A DNA stretch of 64,000 bases, taken from contig CAVTOZ010000004.1 in the NCBI GenBank assembly GCA_963736505.1, forward strand, positions 124,001 through 188,000, read 5' to 3'. Below are positions 6,491 through 14,858 of the stretch, in pieces. This stretch comes from Solirubrobacter sp963736505 (GTDB lineage: Bacteria > Actinomycetota > Thermoleophilia > Solirubrobacterales > Solirubrobacteraceae). The first letter of the stretch is position 1; each line of letters begins with the position of its first letter. Both the position numbers and the translations under genes were made by a program. The notes under the pieces are model-generated. The model was not told the DNA's origin. It did no database searches and saw only the letters and a program-made list of their open reading frames with translations.

Positions 6491-8383
6491 GTGCCGGAGC
6501 GGTTCGCCATCGCGCACGTCGCGCCTCGGGCTCTCGAGGATGAGCACGACGTCGGGACGTTCGCGTCGGAGCTGTCGCGCGAGCTGGCCGAGCGGGGGCA
6601 CCGGGTGCTGCTGCTGGCGCCGTCGCGGTCGCCGGAGCTGGTGCGCGAGTCGCGCCGGCTGATCCGGGCGGCGCGCGAGGCTCCGGAGACGCTGTTCGAC
6701 CCCGGCGGCGGGGTTCGCGTGCTCGGCGTCGGCGAGCTGCTGCCCGTGCACCGGCGCGGGGTGGCGCCGTCGCCGCCCGTCGACATCGCGCGCACGATCG
6801 AGGATGCGCTGTCGATCGCCAAGCTCGACTTCGTGCACGTGCACGAGCCGTGGGCGCCGAGCGCGGGGTCGGTCGCGCTGCGCCACTCGCGCGCGCTCAA
6901 CGTCGGCTCCTTCCACGCGCCCGCCGAGCGCGTGCTCTCCACCCAGGTCGCGCGCCGGTTCGTGGAGCTGTTCTTCGGCCGCCTGGACGCGCGCACGGTC
7001 AGCTACGAGGCGACCGCCGACCTGCTGGAGCGCTTCTTCCCGGCGTCGTACGACCTCCTGCGCCCGGGCGTCACGACGCGCCCGCGCGAGCCGCGCAACG
7101 GCCGCGTGCGGATCGTCTTCTGCGACCGCGAGGAGCGCGCCGCGCTGCGGCTGTTCCTGCGCGCGCTGCGCCGGCTGCCGGAGTCGCTGCCGTGGGAGGC
7201 GGTCGTGGTCAGCGCCACGGGCGCGATCCCGACGCTGCGCTCGAGCCTGAGGGAGCGCGTCCGGGTCGCGAGCGACGAGGCCGCCGAGATCGCCCAGGCC
7301 GACGTCGTCGTCACCGCGTCGCTCGGCCAGGTCACCGCGCCCGGCGTGCTGGTCCAGGCGCTCGGCGCGGGCGCGGTGCCCGTCGCGGCGCGCCAGCCGG
7401 TCTACGAGGAGGTCCTCGAGGAGGGCGACCTCGGCCTGCTGTTCGAGCCGGGCGACGTGGACGTGCTGGCGGCGCAGCTGGAGCGCGTGGTCGGCGACGA
7501 CGCGCTGCGCGCGCAGCTCGCGGGGCGCGCGACGCAGGTCGAGCTCAGCTGGAGCCGCGTCGCCGACGAGGCGGAGGCGATCTACGAGCGGCTCGCCGCG
7601 CTCCGCCACGACCCCGAAGGCCGCCCGGACATCCGCGCGCGGCTCGCCAAGCGCAAGCTGATCGACGTCGACCTGCACATGCACACCGACCACTCGCACG
7701 ACTGCGCGACGCCGGTCGAGGTGCTGCTCGCGACCGCCCGCGACGCCGGCCTCGGGGCGATCGCGGTGACCGATCACAACGAGATCTCCGGCGCGCTCGA
7801 CGCGCGCGCCAAGGCGGCCGAGTACGGCGTCAAGGTGATCGTCGCCGAGGAGGTCAAGACCGCCGACCAGGGCGAGGTGATCGGCCTCTTCATCGAGGAG
7901 AAGATCCCGCGCGGGATGACGCTGGAGGAGACGATCGCCGAGATCCGCCGCCAGGGCGGCCTCGTCTACGTCCCGCACCCGTTCGACCGCATGCACTCGG
8001 TGCCCGACTACGAGCACATGCTCGCCGTCGTCGGCGATATCGACGCGATCGAGGTCTTCAACCCGCGGATCGCGCTGCCCGCCTTCAACGAGGAGGCGGT
8101 GCGCTTCGCCGCCAAGTACCGGATCGTCGGCGGAGCGGGCTCGGACTCGCACGTCGCGCAGGGCCTGGGGAGCGTCCGCATCCGCATGCGCGACTTCGAC
8201 GGGCCCGAGGAGTTCCTCGAATCGCTGCGCGACGCGGACATCACCGGCAAGCCCTCATCGCTGCGCTACGCCCACGTCCAGGCCCTGAAGTTCCTCCAGA
8301 CGCGCGCCACACCTCCCGCCGCCCGCCGTGCGACCCGCCGGCGCAAGGTCGCCCGCGCCGTCGCCGGTCGCGGCGGGAGTTGA
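6491..8383 (+). CDS. PimA-like family 4 glycosyltransferase fused to a PHP phosphoesterase domain
   Basis: 630 residues from GTG 6491, with TATGCT 7 nt upstream. Residues 1 to about 370 are a GT-B glycosyltransferase resembling phosphatidylinositol mannosyltransferase: AELSREL-type start, DFVHVHEPWAPSAGSVAL, VGSFHAP and a C-terminal LGLLFEPGDVDVLAAQL. The usual EX7E catalytic motif is not intact (APGVLVQALGAGAVPVA). Residues about 395-600 are a PHP domain with full metal motifs: DLHMHTDHSHD, VTDHNEISGA, YVPHPFDRMHS and GSDSH. PHP domains hydrolyse phosphoesters. With ino1 and a PIP-synthase-like gene nearby, an inositol-lipid substrate is a reasonable guess. The Arg-rich tail (about 25 residues) is unassigned. 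Confidence 0.85.
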   Translation: MPERFAIAHVAPRALEDEHDVGTFASELSRELAERGHRVLLLAPSRSPELVRESRRLIRAAREAPETLFDPGGGVRVLGVGELLPVHRRGVAPSPPVDIARTIEDALSIAKLDFVHVHEPWAPSAGSVALRHSRALNVGSFHAPAERVLSTQVARRFVELFFGRLDARTVSYEATADLLERFFPASYDLLRPGVTTRPREPRNGRVRIVFCDREERAALRLFLRALRRLPESLPWEAVVVSATGAIPTLRSSLRERVRVASDEAAEIAQADVVVTASLGQVTAPGVLVQALGAGAVPVAARQPVYEEVLEEGDLGLLFEPGDVDVLAAQLERVVGDDALRAQLAGRATQVELSWSRVADEAEAIYERLAALRHDPEGRPDIRARLAKRKLIDVDLHMHTDHSHDCATPVEVLLATARDAGLGAIAVTDHNEISGALDARAKAAEYGVKVIVAEEVKTADQGEVIGLFIEEKIPRGMTLEETIAEIRRQGGLVYVPHPFDRMHSVPDYEHMLAVVGDIDAIEVFNPRIALPAFNEEAVRFAAKYRIVGGAGSDSHVAQGLGSVRIRMRDFDGPEEFLESLRDADITGKPSSLRYAHVQALKFLQTRATPPAARRATRRRKVARAVAGRGGS

Positions 8384-8432
8384 GTTGCAGGGGCAAGGAG
8401 AACCCGGCCGAGGGGTGAACCCGGTGGGCGGA

Positions 8433-9038
8433 ATGCCCGCAACCGACGACGAGATCCGCGAGAAGTACCTCGAGCGCGCGATCCGAGAGCTCAATCACTT
8501 CACCCGCGACCTCCAGGCGTGCGAGCGCTGCCCGCGCGGGAACCTGATGCCGGTACTCGGCTCAGGCCACCCGCAGGCGGACGTGCTGCTGCTCAAGCAC
8601 GCGCCGACGCCGGCCGAGGTCGAGGAGGGCGTCGCGTTCTACGGGCGCGCCGGGACCGCGCTGATGAAGTCGCTCAAGCGGCTCGACATCGATCCGCTCG
8701 CCGTCTACGGGACGCTGTGCGTGAAGTGCCCGGTGGCCGACAGCGCGCTGGCGGCGCCGGAGTGCATCGCCCGCCTGGTCGAGGAGATCGCGATCGTGCA
8801 GCCGAAGATCGTGGTCGTGATGGGCACGGACGCGCTCGACGTGCTCAACGAGCTGCAGCTCCCGCTCGCGCGCGAGGTGCGCGAGGACCAGGGCGTGATC
8901 CAGCACCTGACGCCGTCGATCGACGCGCTCTACGTGCCCGACATCGACCGCTCGCTCGACGAGGAGTCCGCCAAGCGCGACTTCTGGCGCGCGTTTCGGG
9001 AGCTGGGCACGTGGTGGTCTGACTTCCCGCCTTATTGA
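8433..9038 (+). CDS. Uracil-DNA glycosylase superfamily protein (family 4-like), active-site motifs altered
   Basis: 201 residues from ATG 8433; GTG 8415 is in frame. The Fe-S type UDG framework is visible: CERC near the N-terminus, ADVLLL, FYGRAGTALMKSL, CVKCPV, PECIARLVEEIAIVQPKIVVVMGTDAL. The four cluster cysteines are retained. The catalytic GEAPG-x2-E loop is replaced by LKHAPTPAE, and the C-terminal His-Pro motif is YVPDID. It may therefore not excise uracil, or may act differently. It follows the GT-PHP gene by 49 nt. Confidence 0.75.
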   Translation: MPATDDEIREKYLERAIRELNHFTRDLQACERCPRGNLMPVLGSGHPQADVLLLKHAPTPAEVEEGVAFYGRAGTALMKSLKRLDIDPLAVYGTLCVKCPVADSALAAPECIARLVEEIAIVQPKIVVVMGTDALDVLNELQLPLAREVREDQGVIQHLTPSIDALYVPDIDRSLDEESAKRDFWRAFRELGTWWSDFPPY

Positions 9039-9119
9039 GGTTTCGCCTCCACTTCGCCGGCCGTCGAGGGCCCGGCATCGCCGGCCGAGCCCAACGGGCC
9101 TTGCTCCGCTTCGGCGACG

Positions 9120-10058
9120 TTAGATTTCCAGCACGATCTTCCCGAGCTTCGAGCCTGCGCGGAAGCGCTCGTAGGCGGCCGGCGCCTCCTCGAGCGGGTA
9201 CGTGGCGGCGACCGGCACCGACAGGTCGCCGGACACGAACCCGGGCAGCACCATCTTCTCCATCAGCCGCGCGGTCAGCGCCTTCTCCTCGATCGGCCGC
9301 GTGCGCAGCGTCGAGCCGCGCAGCACGGCGCGCTTGTGCATCAGCATCCGCAGGTCGAGCTCGGTCACCGCGCCGGCGCCGACGCCGATCACGACGATCC
9401 GGCCGCCGGTCGCGAGCGCCTCGAGGTTGTCGGCCAGGTTGACGGCGCCGACGAGCTCGAGGATCACGTCGAACGGGCCGTAGTCGGCGAAGCCCTCGGG
9501 CTCGATCGCCAGCGCCCCGAGCGCGGCGACCTGCTCGCGGCAGTGCTCGTTGCGGACCGTCGCGGTGACCCGCGCGCCCGCCATCGTGCCCAGCTGCACG
9601 GCCGCCGAGCCGACGCCGCCGGCGGCGCCGTGGACGAGCAGCCGCTCGCCGAGCAGCAGACCCGCCTGCGTGAAGAGCGCGTCGTGCGCGGTGGTGAAGA
9701 CCTCCGGCACGCCGCCCGCGGCGGTCCAGTCGAGCTCCTCGGGCACGGGCATCGCGGTGCGCTCATGGATCACCGCCAGCTCGGCCTGCCCGCCGCCCGC
9801 CACGATCCCCATCACGCGGTCGCCCGGCTCGAAGCGGTCCGCGCGGCGGCCGCACGCGAGCACCTCGCCCGCGAGCTCGAGGCCGGGGATGTCCGCGGGC
9901 ACGCCGGGCGGCGGCGGGTAGTGGCCCGCGACCTGCAGCATGTCGGCGCCGTTGAGGCCCGCGGCCCGCACGCGGATCAGCAGCTGCCCGTCCTGGGGCT
10001 CGGGATCGGGGTGCTCGGCGACCTCGATCCGGCCGTCGCGAATGGTGGCGGCTCGCAT
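9120..10058 (-). CDS. NADPH:quinone reductase-like zinc-independent MDR oxidoreductase
   Basis: 312 residues. N-terminal GroES-like part (RVRAAGLNGADMLQVAGHY, PGLELAGEV, FEPGDRVMGIV), then a Rossmann domain with LLVHGAAGGVGSAAVQLG and IVVIGVGAGA, and a C-terminal YPLEEAPAAYERFRAG. No zinc-ligand cysteines are seen, matching the quinone oxidoreductase subgroup. The ATG is at 10058-10056. It is divergent from the hydrolase gene, and the shared 65-nt gap holds a 7-bp inverted repeat. Confidence 0.9.
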   Translation of the reverse strand: MRAATIRDGRIEVAEHPDPEPQDGQLLIRVRAAGLNGADMLQVAGHYPPPPGVPADIPGLELAGEVLACGRRADRFEPGDRVMGIVAGGGQAELAVIHERTAMPVPEELDWTAAGGVPEVFTTAHDALFTQAGLLLGERLLVHGAAGGVGSAAVQLGTMAGARVTATVRNEHCREQVAALGALAIEPEGFADYGPFDVILELVGAVNLADNLEALATGGRIVVIGVGAGAVTELDLRMLMHKRAVLRGSTLRTRPIEEKALTARLMEKMVLPGFVSGDLSVPVAATYPLEEAPAAYERFRAGSKLGKIVLEI

Positions 10059-10101
10059 TATCGATCGATCGTACCCCCCGATCGAGTGTGGTGGTCTGCG
10101 G

Positions 10102-10120
10102 CGTTTTGCGGTACAAAACG
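10102..10120. promoter_or_regulatory. Inverted repeat between divergent genes (operator candidate)
   Basis: CGTTTTG (10102-10108), CGGTA, CAAAACG (10114-10120) is a perfect 7-bp inverted repeat with a 5-bp spacer. It sits 4 nt before the GTG of the hydrolase and 44 nt from the oxidoreductase start. The AT-rich arms are unusual in this sequence and resemble TetR-type operators. No regulator gene is adjacent. Confidence 0.45.
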
Positions 10121-10123
10121 GAC

Positions 10124-10882
10124 GTGGCCGTCCGGCTCCCGTACATCCCACCGCTGTGGCGCGAGGGTCTCGCGGGGGTCGAGGCCGCGGCGCTGCTGCG
10201 CAGCCAGGTCTGGCGCGGCGCAGGAGTGCCGCCCGGCGATGGGCGGCCGGTGCTGCTGATCCCCGGCTTCCTCGCCGGCGACGGCTCGCTGGCGACGATG
10301 ACCCGCTGGCTGCGCGCGAACGGCTACGTCACGCGCCGGGCTGGGATCCGCGCCAACATCGACTGCTCGACCGAGGCGTGCGCCCGGCTCGAGGCGCGGC
10401 TGGAGGCGTTCGCACACGAGAGCGGCGCGCGTGTGACGATCATCGGCCAGAGCCGCGGCGGCACGTTCGCCCGCGCGCTCGCCGCGCGCCGGCCCGACCT
10501 CGTCGCCGCGATCGTCACGCTCGGCGCCCCGACCGTCTCGCAGCTGCGGATCCACCCGGTCGTGCTCGTGCACGTCGCGGTCGTCGGTGCGCTCGGCAGC
10601 GGCCGAGTACCCGGCATGTTCCGCATCAGCTGCCTGCGCGGCGGCTGCTGCGCCGAGTTCCGCGACGAGTGCGTCAGCCCCGTCGAGGTCCCCTACACGG
10701 CGCTGTACTCACGCACCGACGGGATCGTCGACTGGCGCTCCTGCCTGGACCCGGCGGCCGAGCTCGTCGAGGTCCGGGCCTCGCACCTCGGCATGGGCCT
10801 CAACGCCGAGGTCTACGCCGAGATCGCCCATGCGCTCAAGCCGGGGCCGAGCGGCATGAGCGATCTCGCGCAGGCCGCCTAG
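10124..10882 (+). CDS. Lipase-like alpha/beta hydrolase
   Basis: 252 residues from GTG 10124. VLLIPGFLAGDGSLATM is the oxyanion-side strand and loop, IIGQSRGGTFARALAARRP is the nucleophile elbow (G-x-S-x-G), ALYSRTDGIVDW supplies a likely acidic residue, and VEVRASHLGMGLN carries the likely catalytic His. No signal peptide is evident. The stop overlaps the convergent secreted-protein gene by 4 nt (CTAG). Substrate unknown. Confidence 0.82.
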   Translation: MAVRLPYIPPLWREGLAGVEAAALLRSQVWRGAGVPPGDGRPVLLIPGFLAGDGSLATMTRWLRANGYVTRRAGIRANIDCSTEACARLEARLEAFAHESGARVTIIGQSRGGTFARALAARRPDLVAAIVTLGAPTVSQLRIHPVVLVHVAVVGALGSGRVPGMFRISCLRGGCCAEFRDECVSPVEVPYTALYSRTDGIVDWRSCLDPAAELVEVRASHLGMGLNAEVYAEIAHALKPGPSGMSDLAQAA

Positions 10883-12438
10883 CGCTTCTTCTTCTTCACC
10901 GCGCGCAGCGTGACGGTGCGCGTGGCGGTCTTCGTGGCCTTGTTGCCGGCGCTGTCGACGGCCGTCACGACGACCTTCGCGGTCGCCTTCCCGCCCGCGT
11001 ACTTCTTCGCGACCGACTTCGGCACCTTGATCGAGACCGGCACCGCCTGCCCGGGCAGGACCTGCGCCGTGGTCTTCGGGAGCTTGATCACGATCTTGCG
11101 CTTCGGCCTGGCCGACGCGTGCGCCTTCTTGCGCGTGATCGTGAACGTGCTGACGGTCGTGACCGTCGCGGCCGAGTCGCAGTTGACGGTGATCACGAGC
11201 GGCTTGCCCGCGCCGCCGCCGCCCGGACGGTCGCCGGTCACCTTGACGGCGCACGACGGCGGGATGTTGTCCACGAACGTCGCGAGCGCCGACGCCTGCG
11301 GCTCGTTGTCCTGGCGCGCCCCGTCGCCGTTGAGGTCGACGTAGGCGACGACCGTGTCCGCGCCGGCGTTCGCGCCCGCGTCGGTGATCGCGGCGTTGCC
11401 GGCGGCGTCGATCGCCGCGGCGCCGGACGCCGGGTTGACGCCGGAGATCGTGAAGCGCAGCGACTTGCCGGCGAACGCCACGCCGGCGGTGTCCTTGGCG
11501 GTGGCGACGAACGTGATCGGCGTCCGCTGCGGCGCGCCCGCGTTGGTCTTGTCGAACTGCAGGGCCGCCGGCAGCGCGCTGCGGACGGTCAGCGCGTACG
11601 TGCGCGTCGCCTGGCTCGCGAGCGCGTCACCGGTGAGCGTGTCGTCCCACTCGACGCCGCCCGCGTTGTCGGTCGGCTCGCCCTCAATGGTGTCGTCGAA
11701 CGTCGGCGCGACGCTGTCGCCGGCGTGCTCGACCTTGTCGTCCCAGATGTCCGGGATCGCCGCCGACCCGTTGATCCCGCCGTACTCGAGCGCCTGGTAG
11801 TGGGTCCACGCGGGTGCGCCGGACACCTCGGCGAAGCCGCCCGACCGGCCGGTGTCGGCGTTCGTGCCGCCGACGAAGCGCGGCGGCCCCTGCGTGAAGA
11901 TGCCGGTGCCGCGGTCGGAGCCCTCGAAGTAGAAGTCGGCCGCGGTCAGCGCCTTGTAGCGCAGCGCCTGGCCGGAGACGTTCTTGACGTCCCAGCGCAG
12001 GCCGAACTCCTGGCTCCCGTTGACGTAGGTGGTCGTCTGCGTGACCTGCACGAGCCCCGCGGCGGTGTAGGTGGTCACGAGCTGGAACGGCGACTCGGGC
12101 GTGCCCGCGCCGGTCGGCGCCGACTGCGAGACCGGCGTGTACTCGAGCAGCGGCGGCGCGTCGGGCCCCGCGCTGCCGTCGAACCCGAACACGTGTCCCG
12201 CGAGCGCGCCGGGCTGGCCGGCGCCGGGGAACGCGAGGAAGAACCCCGCGTCGCCGGACTGCCGCGTCGGGAAGTAGAAGAAGCCCGACGTCTCGCCGGC
12301 GCGGAACGCCTGCAGCTGGCCTCGTTCCCCTACGTGCACGGTCAGCGGCGTGCCGGCGATCGTCGTGACGTCGGCATGCGCGGCGGGCGCGGCCGCACCG
12401 GCCGCGACGAGTGCGGCGGCGAGCATCCTGCGGTACAT
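10879..12438 (-). CDS. Secreted protein with Ig-like (Big-1-type) segment and Lys-rich C-terminus
   Basis: 519 residues with a signal peptide (MYRRMLAAALVAAGAAAPAAHA). The middle (TTYVNGSQEFGLRWDVKNVSG, ALRYKALTAADFYFEGSDRG) looks like a beta-rich extracellular domain. TPITFVATAKDTAGVAFAGK, followed by AGADTVVAYVDLNGDG, resembles bacterial Ig-like domains. The last 120 residues repeat Ser/Thr/Lys patterns typical of an Ig-like fold and end in VKKKKR. The function is not recognised. It does not carry the FecR-like C-terminal module of the tandem family downstream. Confidence 0.8.
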   Translation of the reverse strand: MYRRMLAAALVAAGAAAPAAHADVTTIAGTPLTVHVGERGQLQAFRAGETSGFFYFPTRQSGDAGFFLAFPGAGQPGALAGHVFGFDGSAGPDAPPLLEYTPVSQSAPTGAGTPESPFQLVTTYTAAGLVQVTQTTTYVNGSQEFGLRWDVKNVSGQALRYKALTAADFYFEGSDRGTGIFTQGPPRFVGGTNADTGRSGGFAEVSGAPAWTHYQALEYGGINGSAAIPDIWDDKVEHAGDSVAPTFDDTIEGEPTDNAGGVEWDDTLTGDALASQATRTYALTVRSALPAALQFDKTNAGAPQRTPITFVATAKDTAGVAFAGKSLRFTISGVNPASGAAAIDAAGNAAITDAGANAGADTVVAYVDLNGDGARQDNEPQASALATFVDNIPPSCAVKVTGDRPGGGGAGKPLVITVNCDSAATVTTVSTFTITRKKAHASARPKRKIVIKLPKTTAQVLPGQAVPVSIKVPKSVAKKYAGGKATAKVVVTAVDSAGNKATKTATRTVTLRAVKKKKR

Positions 12439-12471
12439 CGAACCTCCCTGTCCGTCCTGCCGGTCGGACCC

Positions 12472-12502
12472 TTTACGTCGCCCACAACGACGGGGTTACA
12501 CT
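12472..12502 (+). promoter_or_regulatory. Promoter of the small gene at 12510, apparently leaderless
   Basis: TTTACG (12472-12477) and TACACT (12497-12502) are separated by 19 nt. The -10 ends 7 nt before ATG 12510, so the transcript should begin at the start codon. Confidence 0.55.
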
Positions 12503-12509
12503 CGAAGAC

Positions 12510-12719
12510 ATGCCCAGGCATGAGCCCTCGGGGCGGCAGGACGCGGGCGAGCCGCCCGCCGGGAAGGTGAAGATGCGCCTCGACGCGAACGGCAAGTGGG
12601 TCGCGGTCCATCCGCCGGCCGAGACCGTCGAGACGACCGAGGCGGCCGAGCGCCCGCCGCTGGGCGACGATCCGCGCCCCTCCGCGTTCCGCAACATCCC
12701 GCCCTTCGGCGGGGCCTAG
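12510..12719 (+). CDS. Small hydrophilic protein of unknown function
   Basis: 69 residues: MPRHEPSGRQDAGEPP, a short KVKMRLDANGKWVAV strand-like core, then an acidic and proline-rich tail ending in AFRNIPPFGGA. No family recognised. A good -10 element lies 7 nt upstream. Its stop abuts the stop of the convergent methyltransferase gene without overlap. Confidence 0.6.
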   Translation: MPRHEPSGRQDAGEPPAGKVKMRLDANGKWVAVHPPAETVETTEAAERPPLGDDPRPSAFRNIPPFGGA

Positions 12720-14102
12720 CTACTCGTCGCGGTCGGGGTTCTTGACGCCGTCGGGGCCTGCCTCGAAGAGGGCGACGGCCTCGATGTGCGGCGTCTGCGG
12801 GAACATGTCGACCGGGCGGACCTTGATCAGCCGGTAGCCGGCCTCGACGAGCTGGGCCGCGTTGGGCGCGAGCGTGGTCGGGTTGCAGGAGACGTAGACG
12901 ATCTTCTTCGGCGCGGCCTCGACGATCCGGCGCACGACCTTCTGCGACAGGCCCGCGCGCGGCGGGTCGATCAGCGCGACGTCGGGCTTGCCGGTGCGCT
13001 CGACCAGCTCGCGCATCACCAGGCGGATGTCGCCGGCGAAGAAGCGCGCGTTCTCGATCTCGTTCACGCGCGCGTTGGCGATCGCGTCGGCGACGGCCGG
13101 CTCGACGATCTCGACGCCGATCACCTCGCGCGCGCGGGTGGCGAGCGAGAGGCCGATCGTGCCGATGCCGCAGTAGAGGTCGAAGACGCGCTCGTGGCCG
13201 CGCAGGCCCGCGTACTCGCGCGCGATCGCGTACAGCTCCTCGGCCATCTCGGTGTTCGTCTGGAAGAACGCCTCGGGCGAGATCAGGAAGTGCAGGCCGC
13301 CGAGCTGCTCGGGCAGCTGCGGCGCGCCGGCCAGCAGCGTCGTCTCGCCGCCGCTCGTCGTCTCGCCGAGGTCGGCCGTCTGCGTCCACAGCAGCCCGTC
13401 GCAGTCGACCGCCTCGATCAGGGCGTCGACGTCGAGCTTGCCCGGCGAGGTGATCAGCCGGACCTGCAGCGCGCCGGTGCGGCGCCCCTCGCGCACGACG
13501 AGGTTGCGCAGGAAGCCGCGCTGGTCGCGCCGGTCCCACGCGCCGAGGCCCTGCGCGCGGCAGAACGCGAGCACCTGCTCGCGCGCGACGTTCGAGCGCT
13601 CGGAGGCGAGCAGGCAGTCGGTCATCGGCACGATCTCGTTCCAGCGCCCGGGCGCGTGGAAGCCGAGCACGAGCTCGCCCTCCTCGCTCGTCCCGAACGA
13701 GTACTCGAGCTTGTTGCGGTAGCGCCACTGCTCGACGGCGGGCACGATCGGCTCCAGCTCGAAGCCGTCGAGCTTGCCGATCCGCCGCAGCGCGTCGGCG
13801 ACCTGCTCGGCCTTGACCTCGAGCTGGCGCTCGTAGGGCAGCACCTGCCACGGCGCGCCCGGATGGTCGGCGAGCGGGGCCACGCGGTCGGGCGACGGCT
13901 CGAGGATCTCGATCGCGCGCGCCTCCGCGTAGGCCTTCTTGGCCTTGCCGACCTCGGCGCGCACGCGGTCCCCGGGCACCGCTCCGGCGACGAACACGAC
14001 GTACCCGTCGCGGCGTGCGACGCCGTTGCCGCCGTGGGCGAGCGAGTCGATCGTGAGCTCGAGGACGTCGCCTCGGGAAGGGCGCTGTGCGGTGACTGAC
14101 AT
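12720..14102 (-). CDS. TrmA/RlmC/RlmD-family RNA (uracil-5-)-methyltransferase
   Basis: 460 residues. N-terminal TRAM domain (LTIDSLAHGGNGVARRDG, VFVAGAVPGD), a central domain (NKLEYSF, EIVPMTDCLLA), and a SAM-dependent methyltransferase domain with FDLYCGIGTIGLSLA, ALIDPPRAGLS and the catalytic-cysteine loop YVSCNPTTLAPN. ATG at 14102-14100; a longer in-frame extension upstream is antisense to map. Three of the usual Fe-S cysteines are missing: the C-x2-C region reads HPGAPWQ. It methylates U in 23S rRNA or tRNA; which position cannot be told from sequence. Confidence 0.88.
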   Translation of the reverse strand: MSVTAQRPSRGDVLELTIDSLAHGGNGVARRDGYVVFVAGAVPGDRVRAEVGKAKKAYAEARAIEILEPSPDRVAPLADHPGAPWQVLPYERQLEVKAEQVADALRRIGKLDGFELEPIVPAVEQWRYRNKLEYSFGTSEEGELVLGFHAPGRWNEIVPMTDCLLASERSNVAREQVLAFCRAQGLGAWDRRDQRGFLRNLVVREGRRTGALQVRLITSPGKLDVDALIEAVDCDGLLWTQTADLGETTSGGETTLLAGAPQLPEQLGGLHFLISPEAFFQTNTEMAEELYAIAREYAGLRGHERVFDLYCGIGTIGLSLATRAREVIGVEIVEPAVADAIANARVNEIENARFFAGDIRLVMRELVERTGKPDVALIDPPRAGLSQKVVRRIVEAAPKKIVYVSCNPTTLAPNAAQLVEAGYRLIKVRPVDMFPQTPHIEAVALFEAGPDGVKNPDRDE

Positions 14103-14123
14103 GCGATATGTGAGGATGACAGG

Positions 14124-14858
14124 GTGTCCATCGACGACCCAGAGGAGCTCGCCGCCCTGCGCGCCGCCGGCCAGGCGGTGGCCGAGGCGATCCGCGAGAT
14201 GAGCCGCCGCGTGCGCCCCGGCGTGACGACGCGCGAGCTCGACGAGGTGGCCGCGCGCGTGTTCGCCGCCCACGGCGCCCGCTCGGGCCCGCAGCTCGAC
14301 TACGACTTCCCCGGCGTCACGTGCATCTCCGTCGACGACGAAGCCGTGCACGGGATCCCGGGTCCGCGCCGCCTGCGCGAGGGCCAGCTCGTCAAGCTCG
14401 ACGTGACGGCCGAGCTCGACGGCTTCTACGCCGACGCCTGCCGCACCGTGGCCGTCGGCCGCGTGCGCCCGCGCGAGCAGCGGCTCGCCGCCGCCGCGCA
14501 GTCGGCGCTGCGCCGCGGGCTCGACGCCGCCACCGCCGGCCCCAACGTGGGCGCGATCGGCGCCGCCGTGCACGCCGAGGTGACCAAGCGCGGCTTCAGC
14601 GTCTGCGAGGAGCTGACCGGCCACGGGATCGGCCGCAAGATCCACGAGCCGCCCGACGTGCCGAACGTCGCCTGGGACGGCCCGCCGCTGACCGCCGGGC
14701 TCGTGATCACCGTCGAGCCGATCATCGCCGCGGGCCTGGGCGACGTCTACATGGCCGACGACGGCTGGACCGTGCGGACCGAGGACGGCTCGCCGTCGGC
14801 GCATGCCGAGCACACGATCGTGATCACGGAAGGCGCCCCGATCCTGCTCACCGCCTGA
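14124..14858 (+). CDS. map: Type I methionine aminopeptidase
   Basis: 244 residues from GTG 14124. All five metal ligands are visible: Asp in VKLDVTAELDG, Asp in FYADACRT, His in LTGHGIGRKIHEPP, Glu in ITVEPI and Glu in AHAEHT. The length and the absence of an insert fit the short type I form. It removes initiator methionine from nascent proteins. It is divergent from the methyltransferase (21 nt), and its stop overlaps the ATG of the aldo/keto reductase remnant (TGATG). Confidence 0.95.
   Translation: MSIDDPEELAALRAAGQAVAEAIREMSRRVRPGVTTRELDEVAARVFAAHGARSGPQLDYDFPGVTCISVDDEAVHGIPGPRRLREGQLVKLDVTAELDGFYADACRTVAVGRVRPREQRLAAAAQSALRRGLDAATAGPNVGAIGAAVHAEVTKRGFSVCEELTGHGIGRKIHEPPDVPNVAWDGPPLTAGLVITVEPIIAAGLGDVYMADDGWTVRTEDGSPSAHAEHTIVITEGAPILLTA

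Noticed and set aside
9039..9119. Possible third copy of the palindromic repeat (GCCC-AACGGGCC-TTGCTCC text)
   Set aside because: Similarity to the 42-bp block is short and interrupted; it may be an unrelated GC-rich hairpin region.
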